From contig DAOQAG010000006.1 of NCBI GenBank assembly GCA_035353815.1, forward strand, positions 1 to 64,000: a stretch of DNA of 64,000 nucleotides, read 5' to 3'. Shown piece after piece: positions 7,678 through 16,771 of this stretch (position 1 is the stretch's first letter; every line of letters begins with the position of its first letter). The notes below the pieces were generated by a model. The model searched no databases. It was not told where the DNA came from and saw nothing but the letters and a program-made list of their open reading frames with translations. Both the position numbers and the translations under genes were made by a program. This stretch comes from JAKPUX01 sp035353815. Its GTDB lineage: Bacteria > Zhuqueibacterota > Zhuqueibacteria > Residuimicrobiales > Residuimicrobiaceae.

Positions 7678-9543
7678 TTATTTCAGGAGCATCAGCTTCT
7701 TGGTGGACGAGAACTCACCTGCCGTCAGCTTGTAGAAATAGAGGCCGGAGGGGAGATTAATGGCATTGAAGTTGATCTTGTGGACGCCGGCATTGAGCGA
7801 GCCGTTGACCAGTTCCGCCACCACCTTGCCGAGGGCATCGTACACCACCAGGTTGACCTGGCAGCTCTTCGGCAGCGAGATTTCCATGGTGGTTGTCGGG
7901 TTGAAGGGGTTCGGGTAGTTCTGGCCGAGCGCAAACTCGTCCGGAATCACTGCAGTAACCTGCGGCATTTCCACCGCGACCACCCAATCCGGCAGTTCGA
8001 TCGGAGCGCCCAGGTCGATCTGAACCTCTTCGAGCTTCATCGAAGTCGCCGTGGCAGACTTGAGTGCGAAATCGAGTGCGCTGAACTTGGTGGTGACGTT
8101 GGGGGCGTGGAAATCGATCGTCTTCGCGGCCCAGGCATAGGTATTGTCGCTCTTGATCAGCTTGACGCGGATCTCTTGCGTGCCATTGCCCAGCGGCTGG
8201 ACCGAGATCGCAAAATCATAGGTCCCGGCGCCACCCACGGCGGTCGCAGGATTCTGCAGGATGCTGCCAAGAACATAGTTGCTGGCGCCACTGGTCTTGT
8301 GCCAGAAATCGTTGACGACCGCTCCATAGCTGCCCTGTTGGCTGATCCCGCTCCAGTCGGTCACGGCGTTGCTGCCGCTCACCGGGATGAAGAGATAGCC
8401 GTTGTGCTTGGGATCAGCACCGGACCAGCGTGTGGAATCGGGATTTTTATTGATAATGCTGCCGGAAGCGGTAGCATCCATCAGACCGAAGCGCAGGCTG
8501 CCCGCAGATTCAAAACCGCCGCCTTCCAGCGTGATCTTGCCGGTGATCTTGAGGGCTTTGTCGGTCTTGGGCGTCACCGGGGTATCGAAAGCGCCCTCGA
8601 TGGCGGTCCAGGAAGCGGACGGTGCGGCGCCGGAGATGGTGACATCACCCTCAAACTCGCCGGGGGTGTATTTCCAGCCGCCGATATAGCCGCCGATGAA
8701 GCCCCAATTGGAGACGTAATAGGGCTCCCAGGGGGCTTCGGGAACGGTGATGGGCTCGCCCATGTCGACCTGAACGGCCATGAGATTGACCTGGGTGGCT
8801 TCCATATCACTGCCGAAGCCGAAGCAGATGCCGTTGAACTTGGTGGTGACACCGGAGGTGTCGATGACCGTGCCGCCGAACCAGTACTTGTTGTTCTCGG
8901 CGACCAGGTACCAGCGGACTTCATTGTCACCGTTGGCCAGGGGCTGCACCGAAATGGCCCAGTTGTAGATGCCGGCCTCCATGATGGCGTTGGTCGGGGC
9001 CTGTTTGATGCTGGCCAGGGCCGGGCCGCCGTTGGAGTTGGTGCTGTTCCAGTTGCCGTTCTTGATGACGCCCATGGTGCCGACGCCCCAGGCGCCATTG
9101 GAAATGGTGCCGGTGCCGGTGCGCGGGCAGAACTCATAGCCGTAGTGTTTCTTGGTGCTGACCCAGAGCGCCGAGTCGGTGTACTGCGAGCTGAGCGTGG
9201 CGCTGTCGAGATAGGTCAGGGCATAGCGGAGGTGGGTATAGGCGCTGGCGCCGCCGCCGCCGAGGAATTCAACCTGGCCGCTGATCACCAGCGCTTTGTC
9301 CAGGGTCGCCTCGATCGGGGTGAAACCGCCGCGGATGGTCGCCCATCCGGTCGGTTTGGCACCGTTGCCAATGCCTGCGGAGCCCGCCGGAGTGGTGGCG
9401 GTATTGAGAATCGGCCAGGCCTTGCCATTGCTGGTCTTGCCCCAATCCACGACATCGACGGGGACTTGAGCCTGAATCGCAACGGCGCCGAGAAGCACAA
9501 GGGCCGTTGCGATTACCCAAAACGTATACATCCTTTTTTTCAT
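7678..9543 (-). CDS. Exported protein with two tandem copies of an unknown ~240-residue domain and T9SS sorting domain
   Basis: 621 residues. The start is at 9543 (MKKRMYTFWVIATALVLL...), set by AAGGAGA a few nt upstream; the longer frame to 9720 has no support. After the signal peptide, two homologous halves follow: about 28-285 and 286-525. They align clearly at GIYNWAISVQPLANGDNEVR / GTYDFAISVQPLGNGTQEIR, GVTTKFNGICFGF / NVTTKFSALDFAL and VQVDMGEPI / VQIDLGAPI, and also at DKALVISGQVEFLGGGG / DKALKITGKITLEGGGF. The sorting domain (LGQNYPNPFNPTTT...KKLMLLK) ends the protein. I do not recognise the domain; its sandwich-like strand pattern would fit carbohydrate binding. Bracketed by terminators at 7575 and 9658, it is probably monocistronic. 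Confidence 0.8.
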   Translation of the reverse strand: MKKRMYTFWVIATALVLLGAVAIQAQVPVDVVDWGKTSNGKAWPILNTATTPAGSAGIGNGAKPTGWATIRGGFTPIEATLDKALVISGQVEFLGGGGASAYTHLRYALTYLDSATLSSQYTDSALWVSTKKHYGYEFCPRTGTGTISNGAWGVGTMGVIKNGNWNSTNSNGGPALASIKQAPTNAIMEAGIYNWAISVQPLANGDNEVRWYLVAENNKYWFGGTVIDTSGVTTKFNGICFGFGSDMEATQVNLMAVQVDMGEPITVPEAPWEPYYVSNWGFIGGYIGGWKYTPGEFEGDVTISGAAPSASWTAIEGAFDTPVTPKTDKALKITGKITLEGGGFESAGSLRFGLMDATASGSIINKNPDSTRWSGADPKHNGYLFIPVSGSNAVTDWSGISQQGSYGAVVNDFWHKTSGASNYVLGSILQNPATAVGGAGTYDFAISVQPLGNGTQEIRVKLIKSDNTYAWAAKTIDFHAPNVTTKFSALDFALKSATATSMKLEEVQIDLGAPIELPDWVVAVEMPQVTAVIPDEFALGQNYPNPFNPTTTMEISLPKSCQVNLVVYDALGKVVAELVNGSLNAGVHKINFNAINLPSGLYFYKLTAGEFSSTKKLMLLK

Positions 9544-9657
9544 AATTCTCCTTCTCCTGTGAACGTTTCGCTGTAATGAAGTTGAATTATTACCGTGCAA
9601 ATTGTTCTGGAACCAAACGATGGATGACTGAACCACCTCCTTTTCCTTGGCTTTGGC

Positions 9658-9713
9658 AAAAAACGGGTTTGCCCCGGCAGCGATGATCGGGATATTTTTC
9701 GCTGCCGGGGCAA
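9658..9713 (-). terminator. Strong intrinsic terminator of the beta-helix gene
   Basis: Perfect 14-bp arms (TTGCCCCGGCAGCG and complement, 9669-9682 and 9700-9713) are followed on the minus strand by ACCCG and six T. It lies directly after the gene ending at 9730. Confidence 0.9.
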
Positions 9714-9729
9714 GGTTCATTATTCACGC

Positions 9730-11619
9730 TTATTTCATCAAAACAAGCTTTCTGGTGATGGAGACATTCTCGGCCTGCAGTCTGTAAAAGTAGACGCCGC
9801 CTGTCAGCTGGGTTGCGTTGAAAGTGACGATCCCGATCCCGGCCGGCTGGACGCCGTCGAGCAAGGTGGCTACTTCCTGCCCCAGACTGTTGTACACCTT
9901 GAGGGTGACATGGCCAGTCTGCGGCAGCGAGAACTGGATCCGCGTCGTCGGATTGAAGGGATTCGGGTAGTTCTGTCCGAGCGCATAGCGGGAGGGCAGA
10001 GTCGTCGAAGGCACACGCTCGATGCCGGTCAACGGATCCTTGCCGGACTCCAGCCAGGAGGCAATCCGCGTGCGCTCGGCATCGGCCTGAGCCCGCCAGG
10101 CAGAATAGCGGTCGGTCGCGCCTTCACGAACAGCGGGGTTAAACCAGTTGTAGAGATCGCCCAGCGGGAAGCCGCCCATGCCGGCGGTCTTGAGAGTGTC
10201 GTTGGCATAGCCGAGATTCTCCGGCAGCGGCCACTGCTGGTTCTGGCCCGCCTCCGGCATATAGGCCCACATCGTATCCTTGTTGGCATCCCATTTCTGA
10301 TAGAGGAAATACTTGAGCGGATCGACATTGAGCGGGGGGTTGATGAAGCGGGGATTGGTTTTCTCTCTCAGGGTTTCAACCTCATAAAGCTCGGCGCGAT
10401 TGATGTAGGGATAGAGTTTGACCTGTTTGCCGGTGCCATCCGTATAGGTCGAATCGAAGTAGACCAGCGAGGTGCTGTCGATCATCGGCCGCGGGTAGGG
10501 GATGGCATTGAACAACCGGGCTTTGTACTGGGCGACGCTGAAGGGATTACCGACCGAGGTGATTTTGGGATTGGGACGCCAGGCGGTGTTGCTATAGTTT
10601 TTGTCCCATCCGCCGCGCATCCATTCGATCAGCCAGTTGTCGATGTAATAGGCGCTGTGCGTGAAGAGGATGTGGCGATCCTGGTCGGTGAAGGGCACGT
10701 CAAAGGCGATCGAATCGGCAGGCTGAATGGTGACCGTCGCACTGCTGGCGCCCTGCTGCGGGATATAGCCCATCATCCAGGCATTGACGAAGAGACAGTT
10801 ATTGACGTTAAGCTTCCACCACCAGCCGGATTCGAAGGTGAACTGCACGGTGTTGTAAAAGGTGCAATGGTTAAAATGGACGTTATCGGCGTAATTGGTC
10901 CCTTCCTGCATATAGACATAGCCCATATTGGCGAAGGTGCAGTTTTCGAAGGAAATGGACTCGGTGTGATACCCGGGCACGTCAAAGGGGAAAGAGACGG
11001 CTCTGCCGTAGTACATGTAATGGCGATCGACACAGTTGCGGAAATAGCAGTTGATAAAGCTCCCGTGGAAATACTTGGAGCGGACGCAAACAGAGCCGGA
11101 TGCGGTCTGGGCCGGGCACGGCATGAATTCAAAGATACAGCCATCGAAGGTGCCATAATCACCCTGCGCGCCCGGGCCGCTTTCATCATTGCCCTCGAAA
11201 ACAATGGGCGTGCCGGTCTGGACACCAGCCGCATCGGCGAACCGGACCCAGATATTCTTCATGATCAGGTCCCCATAAACCGCAATGAGGAAATTCTTGG
11301 TTACACTGCTGCTCGCGGTCCACAGGATCTGCGGCGGCGCGGTCTGCTGCGTCGCACCTGGCTTGGGTGCGACGATCTCGAGGGTTTGCCCCTTGGGTAC
11401 CTCGATCGTGCCGTTGATCACGTACCAGTCGTACGCATTGAGTTTGAAGACGGTCTTGGAAAGATTGCCGGCATCGGCAACGGCTTTGATGGCTTCGTTA
11501 AGACCGCCCTCAGCGCCGCCGCTGTACAAGCCGTTGACATAGGTGGTGTCCTTCTGCTGGGCAAAGAGAGTAACCGACAGCAGCAGCACACAGATCAGAC
11601 AACATACCAAACGATTCAT
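9730..11619 (-). CDS. Secreted parallel beta-helix protein with T9SS sorting domain
   Basis: 629 residues: signal peptide (MNRLVCCLICVLLLSVTLFAQ), then a right-handed beta-helix. Successive coils read DLIMKNIWVRFADAAG, YGTFDGCIFEFMPC, HGSFINCYFRNCVD, SISFENCTFANMG, VHFNHCTFYNTVQF and LNVNNCLFVNAWMM. The asparagine/cysteine ladder (N-C-x-F) is typical of pectate-lyase-like helices. About 200 residues of unassigned sequence precede the sorting domain (LGQNYPNPFNPTTR...RKLVLMK). A GAGGAGGAA box fixes the start. It lies 162 bp downstream of the TonB receptor gene on the same strand, so it is probably co-transcribed. Polysaccharide binding or lysis is an inference from fold and context. Confidence 0.82.
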   Translation of the reverse strand: MNRLVCCLICVLLLSVTLFAQQKDTTYVNGLYSGGAEGGLNEAIKAVADAGNLSKTVFKLNAYDWYVINGTIEVPKGQTLEIVAPKPGATQQTAPPQILWTASSSVTKNFLIAVYGDLIMKNIWVRFADAAGVQTGTPIVFEGNDESGPGAQGDYGTFDGCIFEFMPCPAQTASGSVCVRSKYFHGSFINCYFRNCVDRHYMYYGRAVSFPFDVPGYHTESISFENCTFANMGYVYMQEGTNYADNVHFNHCTFYNTVQFTFESGWWWKLNVNNCLFVNAWMMGYIPQQGASSATVTIQPADSIAFDVPFTDQDRHILFTHSAYYIDNWLIEWMRGGWDKNYSNTAWRPNPKITSVGNPFSVAQYKARLFNAIPYPRPMIDSTSLVYFDSTYTDGTGKQVKLYPYINRAELYEVETLREKTNPRFINPPLNVDPLKYFLYQKWDANKDTMWAYMPEAGQNQQWPLPENLGYANDTLKTAGMGGFPLGDLYNWFNPAVREGATDRYSAWRAQADAERTRIASWLESGKDPLTGIERVPSTTLPSRYALGQNYPNPFNPTTRIQFSLPQTGHVTLKVYNSLGQEVATLLDGVQPAGIGIVTFNATQLTGGVYFYRLQAENVSITRKLVLMK

Positions 11620-11781
11620 GGTGCGTTCCTCCTCACGGATATGAATAGTGAATTAGGGTGGATTGCTCTTGATTGCTGCATCCCTCCCCGCCACCCTCGC
11701 GGCCGGCAGGGAGAGATAGGGAAGCAGCAGGACAACTCGGAACTGCGGCCGGACCTCAACAGGGCCCAGGCGCGCTTGGTA

Positions 11782-14700
11782 TTACCGGTAGCGTATGCCA
11801 AAGTTGGCTGTCATGCCATAGTTTTTGACATTGGTGAAGCCGTCGATCGAGCGTTGCGCCGAAGAATTCTGCTCATCGTTGAGGTTGTTGAAGTCCAGAA
11901 AGATCTCCATGCCGTGGATGGGCAGGGCCTGGCGCACCGAGGCATCGATCCTAAAATAATCCCGGGTATAGCCATCCTGTTCCTTAAAGGCACCGACATA
12001 ACTGACCGAATTGCCCTGGAAGAGGAATGAAACGCGCGCCGAGAAGCCCTTGAAATCATAACCGACATAGGCGTTCACCAGATCGTTCGGCTGATAGATC
12101 AAACGACCGACGCGTGTGCTGTCGTAGGTCGTCGTCACTGGCGGGCGGGTGGTGTAATTGGTGACGTTATCCCGCAGCGGGTAGGTCGCTTCGGACTCGA
12201 TCTTGGTATAGTTCACCCCGAGAACGATCCCGCTCAGCTGCCAGGGAAGATACCAGAGACGGGTCTGAAAATCGAGTTCCAAACCCTTCACGTAAGCGGC
12301 CTCGTTGCTGTTGATGTAGGTATAGAGCGTCGCGCCGTCCGCCGGTTTGGTGCCCATAATATCGAAATCATTGATCGTCTTGATGCTCTTGGTGGCGGCG
12401 GTTTTGTGCAGAGTGTAGGTGGTGTAATAGGTAAATCCGTTAATCGTCTTGTAAAATCCGCCGAGAGACAAGAGCCCCAGCTTGTTGCTGTGGAACGTCA
12501 GGGTGACATCATGGTTGTAGGCGCGCGCCGGTTTGAGTTCGGGGTTGCCGGCACGGATGTTCATCCGTGGACTGTCATAGGTGACCTTGGGTGACATCTG
12601 ATGGTAGTCGGGACGGGCCAGGGTTTGCGTGTAGGCATAGCGCAGATCCACCCAGCGCAGGGGCGAATATTTGGCTTGCACCATCGGCAGCCAGTACTCA
12701 CTCTTCGGACGGGCCGTAACGGTATCGCAGTTCTGCGAATCCGGGTTGCGCATGTCGAACATATTATAGGCGGTGAATTTGGACTCGGAATTTTCGTAGC
12801 GGACACCGCCGGTCACCATCAGGTTCTGGAAATTGATCTCGGACATGAGATAGGAGGCATAGTAATCTTCTGAATAATCATAGGTGTTCGCCAGGTTCTG
12901 GAACATGCCGTTGTACCAGCCTCCGGTCTGGTCGGCGCCGCCGGTGGCTTTGCCGCGCCACTCCGGGGTGGCGGCCAGGTATCGGGCCATGGCAGTCAGA
13001 AGGCTCGGATCGCAAGCCCAGTAGATCTGGCCAAACTGATTATCCAGAAAGATGCGCGTCAGGTCCGACGGCCCGGTAAAATTGGAGGCGGCGAATTTGG
13101 CCGTCGAAGGATCAACGGCGATATCGAAACGATCCGATAGCGCATTCACCATCGCGGTCTGGAACGTACCGCTCGAGCGAATACTGGCATAGGGCGTTTT
13201 CTGATCGTTGCTGTTCTTCTGGTGCCGGTAGGTGCCGCCGATCTTGAGGAAACCGGTCAGTGACGAACCGAAGCGGAACGGGAAATTGATGTACGGGGTG
13301 ACCGTGGTATTGTTCTCTTTATAGAGAGAACTGAAGAGATTGATGTTGTCCAGATAGACCTGGCTGGCGCCCGGATAGGCCCACAGTTTCTTCAGGCTGT
13401 CGGGGACGGTATCATCGGTGACCGGCCCGGTCGTTACAGGCCCGGTTTTCAGCTCGATGAAGGGCGATTGCGGCAGGTTGTTTTTGGAGGAGGTATTGGC
13501 GAACTTCAGACCGGTCTGTATCCAGTGAAAATCGTTCTTCCATTCCAGCGAATTCACGGTGAGATCGGTCTTGTTGAGCCCTTCACGATAGTTGAAATTC
13601 AGCTGCTTGTCAAAATAGTTGAGGATGGTGGTGTTGTCCTGATAATCGGAACTCAGCCGCGTAAACATGTTGACGGACTTGAGGGAGCCGAAGGGCAGTT
13701 TGTAATCGAGGATGAGGTTGCCGCCGAAACGCTGCCGGGTCTCAATGTGGCGCAGAAGCTGGACGTTCCGCACCTTGACCGGACGATATTCGCCGGAGGC
13801 GTTGAGTTTGGTGCTGGTGGTGTAGTACGAGGCATTCATGTTGTCGGCATCACGGTCGTATTGCTCGACATTGCCCAAAACGTAGATGCCCAGCTTGTCG
13901 CTGAAAAAGCGCCGGCTGAGGGAGGCGACACCACGATAGTTCGCGCTGTTCTTGGTTTTCGCCGTGTAGCCCTGCTGCCACAGCAGATCGTAATGCAGTT
14001 CGGTGGGGGCTTCGCGCAGCTCCATGTTCACGGTGCCGCCGATGGCGTTGGCATCGAGGTCGGGGGTCAGCGCCTTGTAGACCGAGATCGATTTGATCAT
14101 GTAAGGCGAGACCATCGAAAGGTCGACGCTGCGGTCGTTATTGATCGAGCCCGAGGTGTTGCCCAGGGCCGAGACACCCATCTGCGAGCTGCCGGTTGAA
14201 GCCAGCTTGACACCCTCGACGGAGACCATGTTGTACTGCGGTGCCAGACCGCGGATGACGATCTTGTTGGCTTCACCCGAACTTTCCAGGCTCGAAACAC
14301 CGGGCAAGCGGCTGATGGCTGCGGCCGCATTAAAATCCGGAAGCTCCTGGATCTTGGCTTCGGAGACGACACTGGAAATGCGGGTTTCTGCCAGCTGCTG
14401 ATTGATCGCCTGCACCTGGCCCTGCGCCTGCGCCGTGATGATGTACTCCTTGCCCTTGATGGCCTCAGCCCTGAGGGCAAAATCGCGTTTGACCACGACG
14501 TTTTCCTGAACGGTGAGCGGCACACTCACCGAGCCATAGCCGATGTAGGTGACCACGAGGGTAAGCTCGCCGCTCGGGGCGTTGGGAATGGAAAAGTTGC
14601 CGTTCAGGTCCGCCGTCGTCCCGATCCGGGTGCCCCGGATCATGATGTTGGCGGAGGGCAATCCTTCCTTGGTATCCCGGTCAAAGACCTTGCCCTTGAT

Positions 14701-14829
14701 CATGCCGGTGCCAGCCTGCAGGAGGCCAGGCAGGAGCAGGAGCAAAGCGATGACGGCGACGAAAGAGCTGACTCGGCGCATCCCCATGGCGGATGCGGCC
14801 GTTCCTTTGAGACCATGAGCAAGTGTCAT
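11782..14829 (-). CDS. TonB-dependent receptor, Caulobacter type, xylan locus
   Basis: Outer-membrane active transporter, probably for xylo-oligosaccharides. The start at 14829 (MTLAHGLKG...) follows AAGGA at a proper distance, giving 1015 residues; upstream ATGs lack a box. A long signal region (VIALLLLLPGLLQA) leads to a carboxypeptidase-regulatory-like domain (about 42-120: GMIKGKVFDRDTKEGLPSANI) and a plug with AAAAISRLPGVSSLESSGEANKIVIRGLAP-type sequence, the Caulobacter-type signature. The barrel follows (YTQTLARPDYHQMSPKV, RAGNPELKPARAYNHD) and ends in NFGIRYR. There is no SusD partner beside it. A promoter with a 25-bp palindrome lies about 310 nt upstream. Substrate is inferred from neighbours only. 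Confidence 0.92.
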   Translation of the reverse strand: MTLAHGLKGTAASAMGMRRVSSFVAVIALLLLLPGLLQAGTGMIKGKVFDRDTKEGLPSANIMIRGTRIGTTADLNGNFSIPNAPSGELTLVVTYIGYGSVSVPLTVQENVVVKRDFALRAEAIKGKEYIITAQAQGQVQAINQQLAETRISSVVSEAKIQELPDFNAAAAISRLPGVSSLESSGEANKIVIRGLAPQYNMVSVEGVKLASTGSSQMGVSALGNTSGSINNDRSVDLSMVSPYMIKSISVYKALTPDLDANAIGGTVNMELREAPTELHYDLLWQQGYTAKTKNSANYRGVASLSRRFFSDKLGIYVLGNVEQYDRDADNMNASYYTTSTKLNASGEYRPVKVRNVQLLRHIETRQRFGGNLILDYKLPFGSLKSVNMFTRLSSDYQDNTTILNYFDKQLNFNYREGLNKTDLTVNSLEWKNDFHWIQTGLKFANTSSKNNLPQSPFIELKTGPVTTGPVTDDTVPDSLKKLWAYPGASQVYLDNINLFSSLYKENNTTVTPYINFPFRFGSSLTGFLKIGGTYRHQKNSNDQKTPYASIRSSGTFQTAMVNALSDRFDIAVDPSTAKFAASNFTGPSDLTRIFLDNQFGQIYWACDPSLLTAMARYLAATPEWRGKATGGADQTGGWYNGMFQNLANTYDYSEDYYASYLMSEINFQNLMVTGGVRYENSESKFTAYNMFDMRNPDSQNCDTVTARPKSEYWLPMVQAKYSPLRWVDLRYAYTQTLARPDYHQMSPKVTYDSPRMNIRAGNPELKPARAYNHDVTLTFHSNKLGLLSLGGFYKTINGFTYYTTYTLHKTAATKSIKTINDFDIMGTKPADGATLYTYINSNEAAYVKGLELDFQTRLWYLPWQLSGIVLGVNYTKIESEATYPLRDNVTNYTTRPPVTTTYDSTRVGRLIYQPNDLVNAYVGYDFKGFSARVSFLFQGNSVSYVGAFKEQDGYTRDYFRIDASVRQALPIHGMEIFLDFNNLNDEQNSSAQRSIDGFTNVKNYGMTANFGIRYR

Positions 14830-14971
14830 AGGCATTTCCTTATGTTTGCGCCCCCGGGGTTTTGCAGGCCGGCGGCAGCTGGCGATGCGTGCTGGTGCGG
14901 CCTGCCTTTTTCTCGGTTTCATTCCGCTCTAATAAAGGGCTGATACAGGATGCAGGCAGAGAGGTTACCGG

Positions 14972-15008
14972 AAAATAAAAAAAGCGTATTCCCGGGCTCA
15001 AACCCCGG
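14972..15008 (-). terminator. Terminator-like hairpin, possibly a leader attenuator
   Basis: On the minus strand CCGGG(GTTTGAG)CCCGG is followed 8 nt later by seven T. It lies after the symporter gene (ends 15218) but also downstream of the promoter at 15145-15173 that should drive the TonB receptor. It could therefore act in the receptor's 5' leader. An alternative hairpin CCCCG(CCATC)CGGGG just upstream overlaps its left arm and would be mutually exclusive. Confidence 0.55.
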
Positions 15009-15116
15009 ATGGCGGGGCCTAAGGATCTCCAGTAAATGCGCTTTGACAGCAGAGGAAATCATCCGAATCTTCTCTTTCCTATCCTGTTGGTAAATATAAA
15101 GATGGATTCTGAGATG

Positions 15117-15141
15117 ATTGATTCAAGAGACTTGAATCAAT
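15117..15141. promoter_or_regulatory. 25-bp palindromic operator candidate
   Basis: Perfect 11-bp arms ATTGATTCAAG and CTTGAATCAAT surround a 3-nt centre. It begins 3 nt downstream of the -10 box of the TonB receptor promoter, so a bound protein would cover the transcription start. The sequence differs from the LacI-type and TetR-type operators found elsewhere in the window. Confidence 0.65.
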
Positions 15142-15144
15142 GCA

Positions 15145-15173
15145 ATATTACATATAATCGCCGCCATTGTCAA
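15145..15173 (-). promoter_or_regulatory. Promoter for the TonB receptor gene
   Basis: On the minus strand TTGACA (15168-15173) and TAATAT (15145-15150) are spaced by 17 bp. The predicted start is near 15138, giving a leader of roughly 310 nt before the receptor ATG at 14829. Together with the palindrome and hairpin this accounts for the gap between 14830 and 15217. Confidence 0.65.
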
Positions 15174-15217
15174 GAGAAAAGCACCCTCGACGGGAGGGCC
15201 TCCGCTCAGATGCCGGC

Positions 15218-16717
15218 TTAATACTGGTAGCTTTTGCGCCGTTCGGCCAATTCGTCCTGGATCTGCAGGCTCAGTTTTTTACTGATGCCATAAAACGCGA
15301 GGGCGGCAGCGCCCAGCGCGAAGGTGATGGCCGGATAGATGCTGGCGGTCATTTTGATGCCCCGGAGCGCGTGTTCACTCTGAGCCACATTGGGCACATA
15401 GCCGTAGAGCGCCAGCAGCCAGCCGCAGATCGCGCCGCCGAATCCCAAGCCGGCCTTGAGGGCGAAGACGATGCCGGCGAAAATAAAGCCGGTGGAACGG
15501 CGCGCGGTTTTCCATTCCGAATAGTCCGCGACATCGGCCATCATCGCCCAGAGCAGCGGGATGGTGAAACTGTAGGCCAGGGATTTGAGGAGGTTCAGGA
15601 CGAAAGTGGCCCCGACCGCGGTCGGGGAGAGCAGGAAAAACATCGCCGTAAAGAGGACCGTCAGTAGCAGACCGGTCATAAAAACGCTCTTTTTGCTGAA
15701 GCGGATGGTCAGGCGCTTGGAAAGCACGATGCCGATCAGACTGAGAATGGTGCCCAGCATATTGAAGAGACTGAAGCCGATGATCGCTGTATTGCTGAGG
15801 TCCGCTTTGGCGATGAGGCCCATCGCATCGAGCGCCTTCTGCACACCCGTCAGAGTGATCGTTCCGTCCGCTGCAGGAGAAGCGGCCATACCGAGCGAGT
15901 GTAAAAAGTTGAAGAGGTGGGGCTTGCTGATGTAGTAATTGAAATAGTAGTACATCGCGCTGCCCCAGAGGGCCAGGGTGATGAAGACGAACATGGTCAG
16001 TCCGAACATCGACAGCCAGGGCTTGTTTTTTGCCAGGCCGGTGATATCCTCTTTCAGGGAGGCTTTCTGTTCGGGATTAGGCTTGATGCGCTCGCGGACG
16101 CTCAGGAAGGTGATGACGAAAAAGCCGATGCACAGCAGGGAGAGCAGGCCGATGCTGCGGGACCAGCCCGCCTGGGGATTGCCCTTGCCCATGGAGGCCA
16201 CCATCAACAGCAGAAAACCCTGCACCAGAATCGTGGCGCACTGGGCGAAGATGAAACGCCACGAGGAGAGACTGGTGCGCTCATTGACATCCCCCGTCAT
16301 GACGCCATTGAGGGCGGAGTAGGGGGTATTGTTCATCGAGTAAACCGTCATCAGGAGGATATAGGTGATATAGGCGTAGACCAGTTTGCCCGAAGGTGAA
16401 AAGTTGGGTGTGTGGAAGGTAAGGAAGAACATCAGGGCGAAGGGAATGGCCGTCCACAGCAGCCAGGGCCTGAATTTGCCCCAACGCGTGTTTGTGCGGT
16501 CGGCGAGAGAGCCCATAAAGGGATCGAAGATGGCATCCCAGAAGCGGCCCACCAGGAGCAGGGTTCCGGCGGCGGCAGCAGTAATGCCAAAGACATCGGT
16601 ATAGAATCCCACCTGGAACATCACCATGATCTGAAACACGAAATTGGCCGAGGCATCCGAGAAACCATAGCCGATCTTTTCGTACAAGGGCAGTCTGCCA
16701 CTCTGGTCATTCTTCAT
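15218..16717 (-). CDS. GPH-family sugar:cation symporter (MelB/XynB-like)
   Basis: Imports glycosides or pentosides across the inner membrane with a cation; here probably xylobiose or short xylo-oligosaccharides. 499 residues from the ATG at 16717, chosen because GGAGAAA precedes it; the upstream TTG has none. The N-terminal signature of the family is clear (LPLYEKIGYGFSDASANFVFQ, FWDAIFDPFMGSLADRTNTRWGKFRPW, NNTPYSALNGVMTGDVNERTSLSSWRF), and about 12 hydrophobic segments follow. A roughly 25-residue hydrophilic loop with a KPNPEQKASLKEDI stretch sits mid-protein. It is the second gene of an operon, 54 bp after the GH3 gene. Substrate is inferred from that partner. Confidence 0.9.
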   Translation of the reverse strand: MKNDQSGRLPLYEKIGYGFSDASANFVFQIMVMFQVGFYTDVFGITAAAAGTLLLVGRFWDAIFDPFMGSLADRTNTRWGKFRPWLLWTAIPFALMFFLTFHTPNFSPSGKLVYAYITYILLMTVYSMNNTPYSALNGVMTGDVNERTSLSSWRFIFAQCATILVQGFLLLMVASMGKGNPQAGWSRSIGLLSLLCIGFFVITFLSVRERIKPNPEQKASLKEDITGLAKNKPWLSMFGLTMFVFITLALWGSAMYYYFNYYISKPHLFNFLHSLGMAASPAADGTITLTGVQKALDAMGLIAKADLSNTAIIGFSLFNMLGTILSLIGIVLSKRLTIRFSKKSVFMTGLLLTVLFTAMFFLLSPTAVGATFVLNLLKSLAYSFTIPLLWAMMADVADYSEWKTARRSTGFIFAGIVFALKAGLGFGGAICGWLLALYGYVPNVAQSEHALRGIKMTASIYPAITFALGAAALAFYGISKKLSLQIQDELAERRKSYQY

Positions 16718-16771
16718 CTGTTTTCTCCACAATCGTACTACCTGGCCGGGCCCGTTCTCCGGGGCGGCCTC

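Noticed and set aside
9910..12030. 706-residue plus-strand ORF opposite the beta-helix and TonB genes
   Set aside because: It is antisense to genes with signal peptides and family motifs. Its Ile/Gly/Arg-rich composition is typical of the reverse frame of high-GC coding DNA.
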